DNA of 64,000 nucleotides from Microcaldota archaeon (GTDB taxonomy: Archaea > Micrarchaeota > Micrarchaeia > Micrarchaeales > CABMGC01). The notes under the pieces were generated by a model. That model saw only the letters and a program-made list of their open reading frames with translations, did no database searches and was not told the DNA's origin. Location of the stretch: the NCBI GenBank assembly GCA_021835105.1, contig JAKBQS010000001.1, positions 3,115 through 67,114 on the forward strand, in the 5' to 3' direction. Positions 60,492 to 64,000 of this stretch are shown piece by piece. A program made the position numbers and the translations under genes. The first letter of the stretch is position 1. The number at the start of each line of letters is the position of its first letter.

Positions 60492-62073
60492 TTACTATTC
60501 CACCAAGAAATAAGTAATATCTGACTGCAAGCCCAAGAAGCCACCCTACAAAAGTAATTCTTGCCGCAAGGCCTTTAAGCACTGATAATTCCTCCTTCCC
60601 TAGTACACTTAACAGCGCAAGTATGGCAGGATAAGCAAGGATAATCTCCACTACCCCAAAGGCAAGCATAATTTTGTTTGCATGTATCAGCACACTGCTT
60701 GCGTAAAGAAGCATGAAAACCACGAGGTTAGCAAGAAGAAGCCTGGCTATCTTGCCATAAGATTGGTTCAGCCCAAAAGCCCTGCTGTTATATCTGAGAA
60801 TAAGGTAAAGATACGAGATGTTGCCAAGATAATAAACTGCGAATATCGCCCCGAGCGAGCCGAAATAAGTGGCAAACATGAGCAGTCCTGCCATGGTAAC
60901 AGCAGCAGATATAAGGCTGTACTTAAGAACTGGATATACCTTGCCCTTGCTTATAGCGGTATATGAGGCGATTATTCCTACAAAACCGAGAAGCATCCCC
61001 ACGCTTATCATGGATATATTCTCGGCCTCGAACGGATAAGCCGACGTAAAGAGCGTTACAGTGAAGGCACCAGACAGCGCAAGTACGTAACCTATTATGG
61101 GAGTTGTAAAGAGCAGCATGAAAAAAACAGTATACTTGTACATCTTATCCATCCTGTGCTTTGCGAGCTTTCCTGCCCCAGCATAAGAAAGCATTGGCAC
61201 CATGACCATGCCTATCGAATTGGCAAGCAAGCCTATTATATGGCTCATTTTCGTAGCCACACCATATACTCCAACCACCGCAGGCGCAAAAAGAAGAGCC
61301 AGGAAGACAATCGCGAAGTTGCCCATCGATGTGTTTATCACGTTTGCTCCAGCAAGGGGTAGGGAAAACCTAAGCATGTCCTTCTGCCTTTTGAAGATGC
61401 CCTCTGGCTCAAATTCTATACCTGCATGCCTCTTCACCATCAGCATGGTGTAAATCCCTCCAAGCAAGAAACCAATCACATATCCGGCTACCGCACCAAA
61501 AGGCCCAAAGCCCATGTATACCAGAGCTACGGCAATAAGCGCCTGCATTATAGTAGATGCGCTACTTCCTACCGCAGCATGCACACCTTTTCCAATGCTT
61601 ATAAGTATGGATGAAAAAAGACTTAGCATAATAGAGAATACGGCTCCAAGCAGAGCAAACCCAAGAATAAATCCTCCATTCAAATATGTTCCGTGCAGCA
61701 GAAGCGGAGCCAGAAAATAAGCGACATAGCCACCTATGACAAATACCAGCAACCCGAACACAGCCGCAAGTGCGACTCCGTCTCCAACCGCAACCTTTAT
61801 CCGTGCTATTCTCCTCCTGACCTTCCATATTGGTATGTACCTGCCAAAGTAATTCTCGATGCTTGTACTTCCAAATGCACTTACAAGCCCAGCGAAGCCC
61901 AACGCAATCACATATACTCCATATCCTTGTGCCCCAAGGAATCGTGCAACTAAGATAAACGAGACGCCGGAGAAGACAATACCTATGACCTTACTGTACA
62001 TTATAAGCACTGCAACCCTTGCATTATTGAGCCCAAGCTCCATGGCTTCCGATCCACTGCTTATCCCTGGCAT
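60472..62073 (-). CDS. Oligosaccharide flippase (Wzx/MATE-like), first copy
   Basis: 533 residues with about 14 membrane segments and the MOP-superfamily layout (RFLGAQGYGVYVIALGFAGL near the N-terminus, then repeated hydrophobic pairs). This family flips lipid-linked glycans across the cytoplasmic membrane. Second of two tandem flippase genes; overlaps the GT2 gene by 20 bases. Start either residue 1 or the ATG at residue 11. Confidence 0.85.
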   Translation of the reverse strand: MPGISSGSEAMELGLNNARVAVLIMYSKVIGIVFSGVSFILVARFLGAQGYGVYVIALGFAGLVSAFGSTSIENYFGRYIPIWKVRRRIARIKVAVGDGVALAAVFGLLVFVIGGYVAYFLAPLLLHGTYLNGGFILGFALLGAVFSIMLSLFSSILISIGKGVHAAVGSSASTIMQALIAVALVYMGFGPFGAVAGYVIGFLLGGIYTMLMVKRHAGIEFEPEGIFKRQKDMLRFSLPLAGANVINTSMGNFAIVFLALLFAPAVVGVYGVATKMSHIIGLLANSIGMVMVPMLSYAGAGKLAKHRMDKMYKYTVFFMLLFTTPIIGYVLALSGAFTVTLFTSAYPFEAENISMISVGMLLGFVGIIASYTAISKGKVYPVLKYSLISAAVTMAGLLMFATYFGSLGAIFAVYYLGNISYLYLILRYNSRAFGLNQSYGKIARLLLANLVVFMLLYASSVLIHANKIMLAFGVVEIILAYPAILALLSVLGKEELSVLKGLAARITFVGWLLGLAVRYYLFLGGIVNEKNRL

Positions 62074-62085
62074 GTGTTCACTCGT

Positions 62086-63669
62086 CTATATCCTAAAAAA
62101 CAGCTTTAGATATCTCATCATCGCACCAGTTCCCCATTCAAGTATCCATATGCCTGCAGCAGAGCCCTTTATTATCTTCATATCTTCTGCATCGAGAGCC
62201 CCTGTGGCAAAAAGCAGGATGGGGTATGCAGCTAAAGAGACAATCAATCCCGCAGCTATCTCAAAAACAAGGTTTCCGATGAGAAGGCATAGCCATAACA
62301 GGAACCCAAGGCATAGCGCGCTGACTACAAGCCTTGCGAATTTCCCTAACAACAACTTAAAACCTACCAGCAGCCTCGCCCCATGCAGCAAGAGAAGGTC
62401 ATCAACCACGCTTCCAACAAAAAACAGCGCAAAGATGCCTCCTATGATCCCGAAATAGGGCACCAGTGCCAGCACAAGCAGCAGTTGTATAACGGTAGAT
62501 ATAAGATTATACTTTAGTATTGCCTTCGAAAACCCATTCGCAACAAGCAGGTTAGTCACATATATTCCGACTATGTTTATTGCAGTGCCGAAAACCATAA
62601 GGGAAAAAAGTTCGGGAGCCTCAGCGTATTTGCTCGAGACGAGCAAATAGATCTCCGCGTGGGCAAAGACGCCAACAAAAACAAGCAGAGGCAAGGTTAT
62701 GCTAAATGAATAAAGAAGTATTTTATTGTATGTATAGTTAGCTCTCTCGCTCTTCGTTACCTTATGGGCGTATGAGAACGCCTGCAAGAGCACAGTAAGC
62801 ACCGTGCCGTAAATAAGGGTTATGAAACTTATGCCCCTGTTTGCTATCCCGTAATTTCCAAGCTGCGCAGAGGCTACGAAGAGCCCCAGAAAGAGTATTG
62901 CAAATCCTCCGAGTCCAAAACTTAGGAAATTATTAAAGGCCAGCGGCATGGAGAAACTGATAACCTTTCTGAATTCTTTCCCAGAAGGGATACGAAGCGA
63001 TATCCTGCCATAACCTCTTATTGCCTTAAATACGTAATAGACACCTATTAAAAGACCTGCAACACTTCCAATTACAAGCCCAGCTAGGGCCCCATCAACC
63101 CCGAACCCGTAATAAACAAGCGCTACGCTTGCAATTAGCTGGACAAGGCTGGAAGTAAAATAAGTAACTGCAGCCAGCCTCGATTTCCTGAATCCTATCA
63201 GTATGTTATACAAGCCACCAGTCGCTATCGCTTGGAAAGGAAGGTAAGCGCAAGCTATCATGAGGGTGAGAGGAACAACTGTAGCACCATTAAAAAAAGC
63301 AGATGCCACAAAAGGGCTTATTGCGATTCCTATGATTGCGGAGATAGAAGCAAGCGGTACCAGCAGGAACAGGCCGTTTGACAGTATTTTACCTACCATA
63401 TCCGGGTCCTTATCTTCAGCCATCTCCGAAAGGTTCCTGAGGAAATAAGAGCCTACTCCGAACGCGTTGAAAGCGCCTATGAGTGCAGCAAAGCCCACGG
63501 CAAGGATGTAAATCCCATAATCTGACGGTTGCAGGAGCCTGGCAACAACCACAAGCATTACCAGATTAAGCAGGGATCCTGACATCCTTCCAAGGAACAA
63601 GTTATAAAGAGAGCTCAATGCCACATTGCCCAAAAGGGTATTCTGCGATGCAGGTACTGCTTCTTCCAT
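62086..63669 (-). CDS. Oligosaccharide flippase (Wzx/MATE-like), second copy
   Basis: 527 residues, about 14 membrane segments. Same layout and N-terminal motif (RLLQPSDYGIYILAVGFAALIGAF) as the neighbour at 60.5-62.1 kb, so a paralogous pair from an old tandem duplication, 13 bases apart. Probably exports a different lipid-linked glycan or works as a partner. First gene of the GT2/flippase operon. Confidence 0.85.
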   Translation of the reverse strand: MEEAVPASQNTLLGNVALSSLYNLFLGRMSGSLLNLVMLVVVARLLQPSDYGIYILAVGFAALIGAFNAFGVGSYFLRNLSEMAEDKDPDMVGKILSNGLFLLVPLASISAIIGIAISPFVASAFFNGATVVPLTLMIACAYLPFQAIATGGLYNILIGFRKSRLAAVTYFTSSLVQLIASVALVYYGFGVDGALAGLVIGSVAGLLIGVYYVFKAIRGYGRISLRIPSGKEFRKVISFSMPLAFNNFLSFGLGGFAILFLGLFVASAQLGNYGIANRGISFITLIYGTVLTVLLQAFSYAHKVTKSERANYTYNKILLYSFSITLPLLVFVGVFAHAEIYLLVSSKYAEAPELFSLMVFGTAINIVGIYVTNLLVANGFSKAILKYNLISTVIQLLLVLALVPYFGIIGGIFALFFVGSVVDDLLLLHGARLLVGFKLLLGKFARLVVSALCLGFLLWLCLLIGNLVFEIAAGLIVSLAAYPILLFATGALDAEDMKIIKGSAAGIWILEWGTGAMMRYLKLFFRI

Positions 63670-63744
63670 AAAACCAATAAAACTAGTAATGATATAAAGA
63701 TAGGAGCACAGAAAACTTAAAAATCAATACAGTCAAATAAACTC

Positions 63745-64000
63745 ATGCGTTTTGATGCTGGTCTTTATATCCGCAACCACAGGAACGATATATCTGCAAT
63801 CCTCGGATATCTTGCAATAACTGCAATATTCTTCTGGCCTTTAGTGGTTGGAATCGGCAGCGTTATGCCGGGAACCGGAGGAGATACATACCAAAGCGCA
63901 TGGGAGCTTTGGTGGGTAAGCTACTCGGTCTTCTCCTTGCACACGTCCCCATACTTCACATATTTCATATACTTCCCAATAGGCGCAAATCTGCTTACGC
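63745..64000 (+). CDS. Membrane protein, probably GT-C glycosyltransferase-like, cut by window edge
   Basis: 85 codons from ATG to the window end. A hydrophobic helix near residues 18-36 is followed by the loop MPGTGGDTYQSAWELWWVSY and a second helix with TYFIYFPIGANLLT. A D-xY...W-xxW loop after the first membrane helix and an F-xP-xGxNL turn are common in GT-C-fold glycosyltransferases and related surface-glycan enzymes. Fits the glycan cluster. The rest is outside the window, so the family is tentative. Confidence 0.55.
   Translation, partial: MRFDAGLYIRNHRNDISAILGYLAITAIFFWPLVVGIGSVMPGTGGDTYQSAWELWWVSYSVFSLHTSPYFTYFIYFPIGANLLT

Noticed and set aside
1..64000. CRISPR array, prophage or restriction system
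   Set aside because: No regularly spaced identical repeats, no cas, integrase, methyltransferase-restriction pair or phage structural genes were seen in any frame.

Overview
The window is archaeal. Its information-processing genes are all archaeal types: class I lysyl-tRNA synthetase, archaeal replication factor C small subunit, PCNA, a GINS-like protein, aIF2-alpha, eL42, RNase P protein 4, fibrillarin, RtcB, DtdA, SRP54 and a DRG-type GTPase. It has seven tRNA genes, four of them with introns, and no encoded CCA was seen. Many start codons lie about 25-30 bases below a TATA box, which implies leaderless transcripts, and several genes start with TTG. The compact layout, overlapping genes, broken ribosomal clusters, class III (pilin-type) signal peptide, trehalose synthesis, aquaporin and lipoate-dependent 2-oxoacid dehydrogenase suggest a small-genome archaeon of the Micrarchaeota/DPANN type. 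That placement is an inference from gene content, not a computed phylogeny.

Layout, left half. 1-6.2 kb: end of a copper-type P-ATPase, a flavin reductase, CoA synthesis (PPAT), a DEAD-box helicase, two tiny zinc proteins and an MFS exporter. 6.1-14.2 kb: translation and replication, with tRNA-Lys beside LysRS, uS13-uS4-uS11 followed by RFC, initiator tRNA, GINS-eL42-aIF2alpha-PAC2 and tRNA-Gly. 14.2-18.6 kb: a DUF92 membrane protein, a candidate small RNA, polyamine synthesis (agmatinase, SpeE, SpeD) and NAD kinase. 18.6-23.2 kb: a four-gene 2-oxoacid dehydrogenase operon (E1alpha, E1beta, E2, E3) whose last member runs directly into NAD kinase. 23.3-29 kb: pentapeptide protein, sugar nucleotidyltransferase, M20 deacylase, GNAT-like protein, Lrp regulator and an AT-rich glycoprotein-like gene.

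Layout, right half. 29.2-36.9 kb: aquaporin, trehalose synthase/phosphatase fusion, split tRNA-Met, HPP protein, a zincin, tRNA-His, a LamG pilin-like protein, a TPR-AAA ATPase and RNase HI. 37-45 kb: NUDIX, an Lhr helicase with its phosphoesterase partner, and a soluble histidine kinase with a response regulator. 44.8-58 kb: FlpA, GH15 glucosidase/trehalase, RtcB, split tRNA-Leu, C39-like protein, PCNA, DtdA, RNase P protein, Rieske protein, split tRNA-Ile, SRP54, DRG GTPase, NFACT-R protein and pyrophosphatase. 58.2-64 kb: CTP synthase, then a surface-glycan block (GT2 glycosyltransferase, two flippases, and a membrane protein cut by the window edge).

Most worth following: NAD kinase appears to start at an ATT codon directly after the E3 stop codon, in the same frame. 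A tRNA-Leu has a 12-nt intron in its T-loop. A tRNA-Ile has a UAU anticodon and a clean bulge-helix-bulge intron. A 55-70 nt structured RNA candidate lies upstream of agmatinase. One palindromic TATA box appears to serve two divergent leaderless genes. No CRISPR array, intact insertion sequence, prophage or clear defence island was found.
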